Assembly: GCA_963920665.1 (NCBI GenBank)
Contig: OY987268.1
Span: forward strand, 22,508,501-22,572,500
DNA from: Straminergon stramineum
Taxonomy: Eukaryota > Streptophyta > Bryopsida > Hypnales > Calliergonaceae
Reading direction: 5' to 3'
Length of the DNA stretch: 64,000 bases
Both the position numbers and the translations under genes were made by a program. Position 1 is the stretch's first letter; the number at the start of each line of letters is the position of its first letter. This document shows, one piece after another, positions 35,928 to 48,506 of the stretch. Under the pieces are notes generated by a model. That model saw nothing but the letters and a program-made list of their open reading frames with translations. It ran no database searches and was not told the origin of the DNA.

Positions 35928-38264
35928 TTAAATCCGTCCTTTCTCCTGGTACTGCGAGGTGACTCCAGCTGCCGTCCATAGCCGTCGAGGTAGGTGAGTT
36001 GATTTGCAGTGCAACCCAGCCTCGTCACCGGATAAGGCCAACCACGACAAGTCTGTGGAGGTGGCCAACATGCACTCACAATATCGAGATTTTACTGCAA
36101 ATCAGGACTCAGGAGGGTTCTCGCATCATTTGACTTCGTTGCGTACCAGAGACGTTGGAGTCGCAACATGTGACGGGGATCGGTGGATGGAAGTTTATTA
36201 GGAGACAGAGAACGTGAGTGACCAGTTCTTCGGGGATCCAGAGGGAACAAGTAACTGAATCTTTGATGAAGTGAGACCGCGGGTCCCTCATCCGCCTCGT
36301 AAATTGGTTATATTGAAAACCAGTATCTCCAATTGATACTCGGCTGCTCGGAGAGTTGTATGTCTTTTTTTAGGGATTTAGGGTTTAGGGTTTAGGGTTG
36401 GACCTCGGCGAACCTGTTTTCCCAAACCCCGCAAGGTGCCCTTAACGAACTCTCTTGCAGCGTGAGACTGGGCTGCCATTCACAATCCATATAATTACAT
36501 AAAATTGGATCCTAGAGTTACGTCAGTTGATTGCGAACACCAGCCAGTAGGATTACGCCGCACTTCGAAGGTGCTTTCGGATATCAAGCTCACAAGTGGA
36601 TCAGCATCTTGTGCAAGAGACACGAAGAGATAGGAAGGAATCTGTAACGAGTTCAAGGCGGCAATACAACATCCGTGGTCCAACAAACCATAAAATTGTT
36701 CAGCCAGCAAGCGTTCCACCCACCGCAGGAGTCTTTCACTGTCCCCCTGACCCTGACGCAGACCCTTAACTTATCTGCCTTTGACATCCTGTCTAGGAAA
36801 AAGTTTCCTCTCTTCATATTCTGTGAGCTGGCAAAAATCAATTGCGGTCCCTCCCTGCATGATACAAAATCTGGATTCCTGGAATCTCTAACTTAATTAG
36901 TAAAATATGGTTTCGTGTTCAGTTAGGCTTCCCTGGTCGAGACACTCAGATGGTTCGAACCGTCACATAAATCACTTTCCGCAATCGCACGACATTACAG
37001 AGAAACTGTGCTATCGGAAATTTATAGTGACACGGTCAAGTAGGGAAACAGAGTGATATAACTTAGTCTTTAAGCGAACTTTCATGAACCGATTCAGGAT
37101 AGTCTAACATTCTGGAGGTAGTACAACAGGCAGAATTTGTCCGAGTATTCTGAAATTTGCTGACCTGGAAGGTTGGAGGAGACTCATAAAGTGAATAGTT
37201 TCAGGTAAGGTGTTCTGTTTGTCGCGATCAAGGGAAGACATTTCAATAGTAATGCTCCCTAATAATATCTCCTTGGTTGGTGGTCTACGTTATTGTTGTT
37301 GAGCAATTCACTTGGAAAGAAGTTTGCTTAGGTTTACTAACCAAGTCTGAGGCACCAGTACGTTACTTGCCGTCTAAGCTCAAGCCAAGTGGCGCCCTGT
37401 TCACTTCCCAAGAAAAGGACTCCCTTTTTGAATCTGTTCACGTTCTTGGGATACTAGGATGTACCTGTACAACCGGTACTCGTTCCCGTTCATGCATAAA
37501 ATCAAGCAGCATTGCCGTGCCTCACTAACGTAAAGATTTATGTCTGTTCCACCTTGTTGACTGCTAACAATCACGAACTGAAGAGGATTGATTTCCTATT
37601 AAGTAATAGGAAAGCACTTTCTAGTTGATGATTTCATTCAATGGAGCCCTGTCATGCATGCATCGAGTCGTACTGCGAGTGTAGAGTTAAATGGAAACAC
37701 GGCAACTAAAATATATAATTATCTGGTACTTTCTCTTCGATTTGAAGTTATGTTCTGGACCTTCTGGCCGGGTGATGACTGATGGGTGGTGCTTGCCAAT
37801 TGACTGAAAGTCGGTCCAATGGTGGAAACTGGAAAAGCTTGATTCTAGAAGGCTCTGGGAGCTGAGAGATGATTCAGAGAACATCCTCACCTTGCTATTC
37901 TGAGTAACGCAGGGAGGGTTATCAACATGGAAACTTTGTGCCACTGAAAGTCCTTGATTTCTCCGTTCAAGTTCTAAATCATCTGGGAAACTTCTGGTAT
38001 CCAGTAATGGAAATACGGATACTTTCCCTGTGAAACCTCTGTCGAAGCCTCGAAAAGTATCGTATGCTCCAGGACTTGTACAAGAGCCTGTGTCAACAAG
38101 CTTCACTCAGTGAGGATTGTGCAGATATCTTACCTTTCAGCAGCAGGTAAGGTAGAGGACAGTGAATTTGTTAGGGGCTGAAAATCTTGAACGGTAATCT
38201 TCAAGCTTGTAACAGGACTTGAAATCGACCGGATAAGCAATTGAGCATTGTTCAAATTATCAAA
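35928..38264 (-). CDS. Unidentified multi-exon gene or 5'-truncated gene remnant (partial model)
   Basis: I do not recognise the product. Exon-like segments with plausible splice sites run on the minus strand: 38264-38134 (FDNLNNAQLLIRSISS .. TLPAAE), 38100-37992 (LLTQALVQVLEHTILFEAS .. FHYWIPE), from 37899 (NSKVRMFSESSLSSQSLLE; end unclear), 37520-37465 (AMLLDFMHERERVPVVQ), 37396-37367 (GATWLELRRQ), 36764-36594 (ERLLRWVERLLAEQFYG .. AQDADPL, donor GTGAGC) and 36052-35928 (SWLALSGDEAGLHC .. QEKGRI then TAA). The first two join in phase, as do the fourth and fifth. No start codon is found: upstream of 38264 the sequence becomes a dispersed repeat also seen near 43990-44580, so the 5' end may have been lost. 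Composition is genic. A genuine gene with 5' exons missed, or a decayed copy, are both possible. Confidence 0.4.
36369..36397 (+). repeat. Short interstitial telomere-type tract
   Basis: Four TTTAGGG units, one offset by a single base, in the Arabidopsis-type telomere sequence. Such tracts arise by break repair or act as telo-box promoter motifs; here it lies within or between segments of the unidentified minus-strand gene. Confidence 0.9.
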
Positions 38265-39015
38265 CTATGTAAGTTTTTTGTTGGATGTAGTTGGGAGTGA
38301 AAAGAAGATTCTAGATTCGCTTTGCATGCATTCTTTAGGCAAAGCTTGGATTTTAAAATGGGTCACACCTAGATGCAATCACGTTGTCTACACCCCCTAA
38401 TTTCAACAACAGTTCATCCCTCCATCCGTTAATCCGGATGCGTCTTGGTTAAACTCAATTGTAGCTTTCAAAATAATTATTTAAATAAATTATTTAAACC
38501 AAGAAAATGAATTCCCTAAGTATTTTTCTCTTCTATATTAAAATTTCCAATATTCAATGAATTGTTGCAAGCTCCATGAGCCGTAATCCAAATTGCACAA
38601 TCTTTTTTTTTTTTTTTTTTAATTTGTATTTTCTGTTTTAAAAACATTTAAAAATTTTAAACGACCTTAAATTTACTGCTTCTTATTCCAATCTTCATGT
38701 TCAGCAAAGAGCGCCGAGCAATATCCTCTTTGTTAAGAAAAAAAGAAATTTCAAATTATTGCCAAACAGTCTCAAAATTTTTATGTCTCCTAGAAGGCAT
38801 GTGATTCCATTTGTGGACGAAACTTTTAAAAAATGAAATTCATTCATACATGGCCGGGTGGCAAAATTAGTCCCTAAGTTACATTGCGATCGGTATTGAT
38901 GTTCTCCTGTGTCTTGTTAGGGTTGAGGGATTTGACTGTCTCCAAGTCAGTAGTTGAGTTGGAGACAACTAACTAGGGTTTTTTCACAGAATGCGAAGTA
39001 ATTTGTCGACCAGCA
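38265..39015. promoter_or_regulatory. Spacer and promoter region of the SDG40-like gene
   Basis: The left half (38270-38420) resembles a dispersed repeat near 43990-44580 (shared TTCTAGATTC and GGGTCACA segments). The middle holds a 19-bp T run (near 38606). The last 100 bp before the ATG include ACTAGGGTTTTTTC, a telo-box-like motif frequent in plant promoters. No TATA box is assigned. Confidence 0.4.
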
Positions 39016-42000
39016 ATGGCGGACGAGGATTCGGAGCATTTCAAGGATCTCTTGCACTGGGCTGCGTCTCGGGGCATCGCTGATGCACCTCCTGAACTAG
39101 ACAATCATTCTGTGCGTTTGACAGCTCTTGGTTTTTCGTTACGAATTGCTACATTTCCAGACGCTGGCGGGTAAGCTAGCATGGCATTTTACAATTGTTT
39201 GGGAAGCTGCACTTGCTGTTGTTTTCGCCGCATCTCGTTCGAATCAGTAGATTTCTTTGTCGTGCTTATATGTTTCGGTCCAGGAAGTACATCCTATCGA
39301 TATGTCTTGGGGGATGTCGGAGGCGAATTGTATTCAAAATTAGGGTTTCCTATCAATTCTTCTGACAAGGCAATAGGATCGTGATAATGTAGGAGGGGAC
39401 TCGCTGCTGCGCGAGACTTGAAATTGGGAGAACTAATTTTGCGGGTTCCTGAGAACGCACTGATGAATGGAAGAAGCGCGAGACAAGACGTTGAGCTTGC
39501 ACGGGTGCTCGCTTTGCATTCTTCACTGTCGGATGTGCAGGTGAAGTCCTTGGTTTCTTCATTGCGGATAATCAATTCTCCTCTTAAACCCTAAACCCTG
39601 AGATCATGCTCAGTTGCGCTCTTGCATTTACCGCTGGCACAAATAGTGGAATATATTTTGCTTCAAAAATGAGCCAATTCTTCAAATTTTAGGTCTTGGA
39701 GTTTTGTGTGCAACAGAGGAAAGATTGCGAGATGTACACTACGCTATAATGTTATTTTCTGAGACAAACGAGTCCACTGTATTAAATTATACGAACATGT
39801 TTCGAGTGTGGACGGAGCTGCCACGTACCCAGTTAGGCATATAAATATTTGAAGTTATGATGCTAGCGTGCAGCACGAAAGAGAAGATTGTAATTGACCC
39901 CGCGCTCCGAACTTCTCTCAGGTTTTGTGTGTACACCTTTTGAGGGAAATCGCAAAGGGCCGTGCCAGTGAACGGTATCCGTATTTGGTGCATCTCCCTC
40001 GGTATTATCACACTGCAAGCTTTTACAGTTCTTTTGAAGCGCTGGCACTGCAGGTAAGGTAAACGACACTATCTGCGTCACTCTAAGTATTTGAACATAT
40101 GTTTTGAGGATCTAAGGAGTTGTGGAGATATCTTGGGATGTAAGAGTCAAATCTGCTGATATCAAGCTTTGACCATGAATCTCTTATGCAAATTCAAATT
40201 GGGAGCTTGTAGATCACTACAAGCAACAATAAGTGACAGTAGAATACCTCATTTCCAATCAAAGATCACTGGCTATTGACATTAAGCCAATTCATACTTA
40301 CACCACGTCCAACCAATTGAAAACATTGAATGTTCACATATTAATTTCGAGTCATTTGTGCACGAGTCTGATACAATTTTATCGAGCTCTTTCAGGAGAA
40401 GGATGCGGTGGCTATGGCCGAGGGGGCTGAACAGACTTCCCGTGAAGAATGGTTAGGGGTTCGTCAAGTGCTGGAGAAGCTGGCCTTGGGTCGACGCTTT
40501 TCTACTCTTCAAGCATGGCGATGGGCATCTGCCACCGTACGTGAGTGCCCCTACACCGAGTTCGTTATACCTGTGATTTCTAATGTCCAGGCCACCGGCA
40601 TTTGTAGTTTGGAATTCGTCTTGAGAATTGCGGTGCATGTGCAGATTTCATCACGCACGCTGTATGTCCCTTGGGATGAAGCTGGCACACTGTGTCCAGT
40701 CGGGGACTTCTTTAATTATGCATGTCCAGGGGTGTCTTATAACTCTCCCACCGGAGGAGGGGAAAGGTATTCGTTAGAAGACGAAGACTCCTCGTGTGGC
40801 CTTGAAATACGAGACCGACTTCGAGACGGGGGTTTTGAGCAGGAGAGGAATGAATACTGCTTCTATGCTCGCCAAGATTATCAGGAAGGACAGCAGGTAA
40901 GTTTGTCACGGAGACTATTGCCATGCTTCTTTTTACGGAGTATTACTTTGTGCACACCTTCAGATTTCCTGCATCCTCAGATACATGTGGTCATGACACT
41001 TCTCTGACAAGGTAGAGAATTCTATTTCGTAACTTTGAGGTAGATATACCCATTTCCAAGCGCCTAACCAAAAGCATGCCCTAAAATTCAACATTTACAA
41101 GCCATGTAAATCTATATTAGGGTATGGTTTTAGAAATCTACTAAGTTAGACTTTGAAAAGTCATATTTAACTCGTATGATATCCAAAAAGTGTATAACAA
41201 AGTGTTTTGGGACCTTTTCCAAATTGCCAAAAAATCTTAAAGCATTTATGACAATTTAATAACGGAAATAATCTGAATGTAGGAGTAACTCTAGTTGTAG
41301 GTCCTTCTACCTTAAGACATTTTCACATATGTAGGAGTGTGATTTTTGGAAGATGAAAAAAACTGTGGAGGATAGTTTGTTGACCACTATTGAAAAGATA
41401 ATAGACAACCCCATATCCTTCAAGGATCGGTGGCCAGACATTTAGCCAAATCATACTTACTCCAGTTGCTAATAAGTCCAAGCATGTGTTTGATTAGGTG
41501 GTCTGTGTTGGCAACAGAGATCAGTATAGGAGTCGAGATCAGGTTCCTGACGGTTTTAGTATCATCTTTCATGTGGTCATATCACTTCTCTGAATATTAA
41601 GATGTTTAATGTCTTACTCTGAAGCTAAGCTGGCACAAAGTTCAACTATTGAACTGGTGATGGAATCCGCAGGTTCTGCTCTGCTATGGAACATACACAA
41701 ACCTTGAGCTACTTGAGCACTATGGGTTTCTTCTCCCCTTCAACCCCAACGACAAGGTACAGATACATCTACCTAGCGTAGAGGAACTCAATCCGAGTGC
41801 TGCTTATGGGGGCTTTCAAGAGACTGTTCCACCCAAGAGTCTCTACATCGATTACGAGGGAAAACCTTCCTTCTCCTTGCTGTCCAACTTGCGTCTCCGA
41901 GCTGCTCCTGCCTCCTTGCTGAAAATTCGCCGGCACTTGGCTCTTGAGGGTCAACAGATCTCGCCCGAGTCTGATCGAATTGTGTTCCAGTGGCTGAAAG

Positions 42001-42356
42001 CGAAATGCCAGAGGATGCTGGCCAACTGTGCAACGTCGTTCCATGCAGACGAGCTGTTGCTAGAGTTCCTGATCACCCATCCTTCCATGGTGGAGGTACA
42101 AAAGTTTTTGGCTGACTACAAAAATTCATCTTCAATTAGTAGTCATGTATTGTTCAATGCTCCTGAACATCTGCAATTGGTTATTGTAGAAGAAGTGGAG
42201 AGATTCGTTGCATCAGTGGGTTCAGCCTCTGCCACACCACTGTGGCAGGAAGACCTTCGACTTGAAAGATGGAAACTTGCTGTCGAGTGGCGCTTAAGTT
42301 ACAAAAAGATAGTATTAAGCTGTATATCACGTTGCTCCCGAGTTCTGCAGGAATGA
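39016..42356 (+). CDS. SET-domain protein, SDG40-like (Rubisco LSMT/SETD3-type), 6 exons, 503 aa
   Basis: Members of this SET class methylate lysines on non-histone proteins; the SDG40 substrate is not known to me. Exons: 39016-39170, 39393-39540, 39922-40053, 40396-40536, 40645-40896, 41673-42356, total 1512 nt in one frame with GT-AG introns. The start is the ATG of MADEDSEHFKDLLHW. The split SET domain begins with GGRGLAAARDLKLGELILRV (about 51-70). Its C-terminal half has WASATISSRT, then VGDFFNYACPG (about 211-221, the NH-type motif as N-Y) and YGTYTNLELLEHYGF (281-295, the SAM-pocket/pseudoknot tyrosine motif). The last exon encodes a helical substrate-binding-type domain ending KLAVEWRLSYKKIVLSC. 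Length fits Arabidopsis SDG40 (about 490 aa). An open frame reading through intron 4 (40537-40644) is not the coding path. Confidence 0.9.
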
Positions 42357-42469
42357 AATTCTCAGTGCCTGTGTCCAAAGTTGTGATTGATTCATTGATT
42401 CGTTGATATGGGAAATTAGAAACTCGCCACATGTTGACTGGATGCATATGATTGTGTTTTTTCTGTTTT

Positions 42470-43424
42470 TTAACCCCTAAAGGACGGGGGGGTACTTTTC
42501 AGAGAGACATTGTCAAAAACTGCGGGTTTTGGTATGTTATTCAAAAATGAAAATTGAAACTTTTTTTTAAACTTCAACCGTATGAAACTGAAGCAAAGTA
42601 TTTTACCAAAGTGTGGAAAAAATTTCAGCCCATTTGACTATGCGGATTGAAAGATTATAATGCTTGAAAGTGAGAAAAAAAACTTTTTTCCATTCCTGTG
42701 AAATATGGTCAGCAGACTTCGAGCATTTTTGGGAGTAGAACTTTTGCTCTACATGAAAATGATGGTATGTTCACTCATGAAAAAAATTTAGAAGCGAATA
42801 TGGAATCTAGCTTACTCTAAATCACATTGCAATGCAAAGACATCAACCCCTAAAGGACCAAGTGTCTGTTCAACGTATGCAAGAAATCTTAGGTAGGTTC
42901 CTACAAAGTCATTTTTGGTTGGATGTTCATGGAATTTGGATATAATGTGCAATTATGTCCACCTATCTTGAAAATCTAATTTTTTCATCGGATTGTATGT
43001 CCAAATCAAAAGTTATGTTGCCCAAAACTTTGTGGGCAACTTGGGCAACATGTGCAAAACTCTTCCTATGATTTTGAAATTTGGTGGTTGTGTAGCTTAC
43101 ATGATGCAAGATGCAAATGTCAAAAACAATAACCATGTTTAGTGTAAAAATCTCATTCTAGAAGGAGTTAAAGTCTACAAGCCCTATGAGGCAAGGTTAA
43201 AAAAAAACTTTTTCACCTAACTTCAAACATTATAATCTTTCAATCCATATGGTTAAAGTTTCTAAAAAGATTTCCACATGTTCCCAAAGATATTTAGTAA
43301 GAATTTGTATGGTTGAATTTTGAAAAAAAAAAAAAAAAAAAAATCATTTTTTTCTTGTTGCCCTAAAATGTGGCAATTTTTGACAATTTCTGCCCAAAAT
43401 GTGCCTCAATCCTTTAGGGGTTAA
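42470..43424 (+). mobile_element. piggyBac-like foldback element, family E (955 bp)
   Basis: TTAA then CCCCTAAAGGAC at the left (42470) and AATCCTTTAGGGG then TTAA at the right (43421-43424). The arms form a long inverted repeat of over 200 bp: GGATTGAAAGATTATAATG near 42645 pairs with CATTATAATCTTTCAATCC near 43228. It starts 113 bp after the SDG40-like stop codon, so it may contribute to that gene's 3' UTR. It overlaps family D at 42843-43970. Confidence 0.8.
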
Positions 43425-43970
43425 GTGAATTGGCAATATGCAAGTCATTATTTTGATGATTTATTATGCAATGAGGAAAGTTTTTATTTAAAATCCAAAT
43501 GATGAAAAATTAGAGATAAAAATTTGGAATATGTGGAAAAAATTTCAAGAATTTTGACTTCACAAATTGTAAGATAATAGGACTTGAAGTTAGAAGAAAA
43601 TGTTTTTTCTTGAAACCATCCCAACATAGCTAACAAAGTTTTACTCTTAGAATTTCATTTGAGGACTAAATTTTATTTTTTTGGAAGATTGTATGTCATA
43701 TTTTATTAGTTACATACATGCCAAATTTCAAAAGTTGATGAACTCTTTTGCAAAAGATTCCCAAATTGCCTGAGTTGACCCCAAAGTTAAGGGCAGCATA
43801 ACTTTTGATCTTGGCACTTGATCAAAAAAGAAATTACTTTTTCACCAAGGAGGCACATGTTTATTGATCGTGTCGAAATTTTATGAACATTGGACGAAAA
43901 ATGACTTCATAGGAACCTATAGGAGATTTCTTGTATACATTGAACGGATACTTGTTCTTTTAGGGATTAA
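42843..43970 (+). mobile_element. piggyBac-like foldback element, family D (1128 bp), interleaved with family E
   Basis: The left end TCAACCCCTAAAGGACCAAGT (42843) and the inverse of the right end (TTAATCCCTAAAAGAACAAGT, 43970) share an inverted repeat of about 100 bp including GTTCAATGTATACAAGAAATC-type sequence. The left TTAA has become TCAA. The ends cross those of family E rather than nesting inside them, so the region has been rearranged. Confidence 0.7.
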
Positions 43971-44707
43971 GGTAACTACACTTGATTCCATCTAAGTAAG
44001 CAATTGGGTATTTTTCCTATTGTTTGTATTACTTAATTTTTGGTTGGATCTTGTTGGATTCAAAAGAATTTCTAGATTCTCTTTTTGTGCATTTTTTGGA
44101 CTCCATATGAACAAGCAAATAATACATGTTACTTTTGCATGTCTCTTTTCATATGATCTTTAGTATGGAGTACAATTTTCTATTTGATTTTGATAGATTG
44201 AAAATATTAAAATCCCTCTATGACAATATTAGGATGCTATTCTTCTTATATCCACACATCATAATTCTAGTAGACATAAGAAATGAGTTCTTGAGAATGG
44301 TAGACTTCAACATGCCAATAATGTTTTGTTATATATATTTCACTTTCATTTGCCTATATAATTTTTGAACTTTCAAACCGTTGTGTACCATTTCTATATC
44401 ATCTAGTGGGTAGAAATAGTAAATTGTGAATTTTCAAAAGTGATAAAAATTCATGCATACCTAAATGTGATTTCAAGTTTTTGTAAATAAAGGTTGTATA
44501 TTTTAGGCAAGATTCTTTATGGGTTGGTTTAAGAAAAGGGTCACATTTAGGTGTAGTTACTTTAGTTGTGTAGTACAAGTACTTTTGAACAAGGTTATGT
44601 GATTCCTATGACCATATCATCATTCTAAAGTTAGGTGTGGGGTCTCAAATGAATAAATTGTGAATTTAAATGGAATTCTTTTTTGTATACAAAAGTAGAC
44701 CACTAAT
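43971..44707. other. AT-rich spacer with a dispersed repeat
   Basis: Part of it (about 43990-44580) resembles 38270-38420. No gene is recognised; the open frame at 44126-44368 looks fortuitous. Confidence 0.35.
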
Positions 44708-44930
44708 ACACTAATAATGATATTTAGTATTACCTACATTAATTGATTCAAATATGCTATAAGATTTTATTATTGATGAATATTTTTACTAAAACTAAAA
44801 ATATCAATACTATTCAAAGAGGAGGATCTTTGTAAATATTATTGGTAAAAATATTCATCAAGAATACAAAATTATAGCATTAATTTAAAAATAAGTTAGT
44901 ATAGGTAAGACCAAAAATCATTATTAGTAT
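44708..44930. repeat. ~220-bp foldback element
   Basis: The left arm ACTAATAATGATATTTAGTA continues through TTGATGAATATTTTTACT and pairs with the right arm GTAAAAATATTCATCA .. ATCATTATTAGT. The arms are about 95 bp with several mismatches. It looks like a small MITE of a type different from the TTAA families. Confidence 0.75.
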
Positions 44931-44960
44931 AGTTGATTATGATTGGCATAAAGGGCTTGT

Positions 44961-45898
44961 TTAATCTCTCAAGTCCCAAGATTTTTTTTTCATTAAAAAA
45001 TACTCAAAATTGCCATTTCTATTGCAATGAAAAATAATGTTTAAAATTTATTTTTTCCAATATGTAACCACATGATCTTGCACAAGACATTTATAAAAAG
45101 GCATGGAAGAAATTTCAAAAGCTTTGATAGCCTAGATTGCAAGGTATTTTCATTTAAAGTGAAGAAAATGAAAATTTCCATACCTTGTTCACCTATTTTT
45201 TTTTTGGCTTTGAATCTTCTTAACTTAATACTTTTGCACTATTGGTTTTGATTTTCTAATTTTCTTATATTGAAGAATCAAGTTGAGAGTTGGGGGATTT
45301 TTTTTTAAACAACTTGATTTTCATTCTTAAAAAAATTATATAGTGGAAGTAGGTACAAGGTTGAATGAAGAATTAAATTATTAATAGCTCTAAGATGGAA
45401 TTGAATCACAAAATAATCCCAATGGTGAGATAGTTCTAGCAAAAAAATGTAGGGCTATCAATTAATATTTTTTTGAATAATTATGGAAATTACGTTAAAT
45501 AATGAATTGTAGGAGTTATTTTTTAAAGAAGATGCTCAAATTGCCCAAACAACAAGATTGTCCATAACTTTTTCATCAATAGTCCAAATGGATTGAATCA
45601 AAACTTCAAATGTAGACAAAAATATAATCTTTTAGAAAAAAAATTAACAATGAAATTTAAAAATTTTTTACATACTGCCTAGGCCCAACAATCCATCAAT
45701 CAACTTCTAGACTTAGGGCAGAATAACTTTTATTTGCTCCAAAGCATTGATTGAAAGAATAATTACATTTCTAGAAAGCTAATGTGATTTCCTATCTTCA
45801 TATAAAGTCTCAAATAATCATGTCAAAAATTGAGTTCACACAAACTTGCCCTAAATCCAAAGAGTCCCTCAAGGGAACTTTAAAACTTCAAGGGTTAA
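44961..45898 (+). mobile_element. piggyBac-like MITE, family C copy 1 (938 bp)
   Basis: TTAA then TCTCTCAAGTCCCAAG at the left (44961) and ACTTCAAGGG then TTAA at the right (45895-45898). It is collinear with 58581-59887: both have ACTCAAAAyTGsCATTTCT near the left end and CCAAATGG.TTGAATCAAA in the middle (shown as consensus). Confidence 0.8.
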
Positions 45899-47069
45899 AT
45901 GATTTGCTATCCTATATTCTTATAATTTGGATTTTAAAGATGAGTGAGTAGTTCATGGTTCAACTTCTAAACTATCTTATTCCTTTAAAATAAGCTTAAC
46001 ATTGTAAATCCTCCAAATCTCTATGATATGATGGTGCTATTTTGTTGTGATTATCATTGCCAAATAGCTTGAAATTGATGCTCCCAAGGTCCTTTAGAGC
46101 CATTTTGTCTATCCTTTCGTCTTTATTTTGGCTTTGAATAGTCACCTACACCACCAAGAATTGCTACAAGTTTTTGAAAGCAACCAATGAAATTTAGAGT
46201 TTAAATTGATATATAAATTTATGAAATATTTTTAAACATTATGAATTATTATAAATTTAAATTTTTGAATTAATGTAGACTTGGACTTTCATCACAAAAG
46301 AATACATGACATATCATTTTTTAAAACTAAATGCACTTATAGTGATGTTTGAGAAAACATCTACCAAATAGCTAAAAATACATAATTAATAAGCTTGTAG
46401 TGACAAATTGAATTGTTGAAGAATAGAGTCTAAATTTTTCCTTTCTTAAGTTTTGTAGAATCAATTTTTGAAGTTTGAAGTAATAAAAAAATGACCTTTA
46501 AATTATTTTAAGCTAAACAATGCTCAACAAGTCTCTATGTACTTAATTAAATTGATGCTTTACGTAACATTTACTATAGTTGAATTTCATGAAATTTATG
46601 AATGAATAATCAAATTTTTAGCAAATCTTTTATTTTGTAAACTCTTTTCGCTTGTTTGAAAAAATAATAATAATAAAATAAATAAATAAAAATTATATAT
46701 ATATATATAATGAATACCTTCAATGTCACCTTGTGATGAGAGAATAAATTGAAATATCTTGAAAAAAAATCAACTTTATTTATTACATAATGAATTCAAT
46801 CAATAGCAATTCTAGTTATACAATATGTATCCATATAAATTTATTAAACTACAATAAAAATAACAAAAAATTTCATTAAAAAATCCTCTACCCAATTAGA
46901 AATTTTTTCATTAAATGGTATTTTCTTATAAAGCTTATCAAATTATGGAGCTACAAATATATTTTAAAAAATTATGAGGTATAAGAATTAAATTATCAAA
47001 TTCATTTATAAATTTCTTACAATTTCTCATTCTTGAAAGCTTCCAAAATCTGAAATTTTAAACAAGTCA
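45899..47069. other. AT-rich spacer with low-complexity tracts
   Basis: Contains an (AAT)n/(AAAT)n/(AT)n low-complexity run near 46663-46710. No gene or bounded element identified. Confidence 0.35.
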
Positions 47070-47654
47070 TTAACCCCTAAGCGCTTTGACGTCCATTTTT
47101 TGGATGATGAATATATTGAAATTCAAGTTACATCCTCCTTACTAATTGGATGAAAGTCATCATAATTTGTGGAGATACTTTATCAAGTTATTGTCCTATC
47201 TAGTGGTTGAATTTGATATTACTAGAGTGTATGTTTTCTAAAATTACAAATGTGAAAGTATGTCAAGTAGTTGACCAAGCCAAAATTGCATTGATTCTAG
47301 TTCAAAATTGGATTGGCTAAAATGAAGTCATAGATTTTAAAAACACAAAAATTTCAAAAAAGCACCATGTGAAGAGAACTTCATTTCAAATCCATTCCAA
47401 AAAAATTTACTCAGAAAAATGATAATATTTTGTTCATTATCAAATTTAGAATGAATTTAGAATTTTCATTTTAAATTTCTAAAAAATATTGGTGATAGCA
47501 TTGGTGAATCTAACCTGTATGGACGGAGTCTACAACTCAAAATCTGCAACTTTTATTTGTATATCAATTCCAAAAAATTCTTCCAAATTTCACTATATAA
47601 TGATTTTTCTCAAATTGTCAATTTTGGAGAAGACTTTGAACGTTTAGGAGTTAA
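47070..47654 (+). mobile_element. piggyBac-like MITE, family B copy 3 (585 bp)
   Basis: TTAA at 47070-47073, then CCCCTAAGCGCTTTGACGTC, and right end GAACGTTTAGGAG with TTAA at 47651-47654. It is collinear with copies at 16103 and 29088, with small indels. Confidence 0.9.
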
Positions 47655-47953
47655 TAGTTGTGGCAAGGGCAATAGAACTTGAGTCTTTAAATTTTGAATG
47701 ATTAAATATTAATAATAATTGTATTTATAGTTTTATAATTATAAATCCATGAAAAAAATAAAAAATAAAAATATTCAAGGTTTAATTCATTATAGAAGGA
47801 ATTTTCAATTTTTGGTTCTAAACCTTGTTTGTAAATAATTATTAATGATAGCAATTGTAAATCAATCCATACATTCAAATGTAGTGCAAAATTCAATATC
47901 TACAACTTTTATTTATAAGCCGAGGATGGTTGCCAGCTATAGTCCACTAGTTC

Positions 47954-48506
47954 TTAACCACTTAAGGACCAAGGGGTAATCCAAACTTCTCTAAAATTGT
48001 GAAGATGCATTATAAAATACGACTTAGAATAATAATTTAATGATGACTTTCAATTAATAGTTGTAAATTATAATTTGTACATCATACTCATGTAGTTAAA
48101 TCAACTAGTACACAATCCAATATTTTTCAACAAAATTTGAAGCCAAAAATTGATTGTAGATTGAATATTTGTGATTTTCACAAAAATTTATTTCTAAAAG
48201 TTCAAAATGTAAAGTTCTAATGATAGTGATTTTTGAAGATTTTCAATTTTTTTTATTTTAGTCATTTTTGAAGGGTCTTTTATTGACTGAAAAAGGTTAA
48301 TTTTTGAGGCTAGACCTTCCAATAGTTGGTGAATAATATAATATTTGCAAAGCAAAGTTTTCAAATGTATATTGTACAAATATGAAAGAACTAACATACA
48401 AATATTCAAAAAAATGATGGATGAAAAAATAGACTTATGTATGCTTGAAAAGCATTTGCTTTCATCTATTGTTCAAAATTTGAACACCTAGTCCTTTAGG
48501 GATTGA
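47954..48506 (+). mobile_element. piggyBac-like MITE, family F copy 2 (553 bp)
   Basis: TTAA at 47954 followed by CCACTTAAGGACCAAGG, with right end CCTAGTCCTTTAGGGATTGA (TTAA mutated to TTGA). It matches the reverse complement of 32845-33426. Confidence 0.75.

Noticed and set aside
40408..41007. 199-aa open frame in the SDG40-like gene
   Set aside because: It reads through intron 4 (40537-40644) and past the donor at 40897; the spliced path gives the conserved SET sequence.
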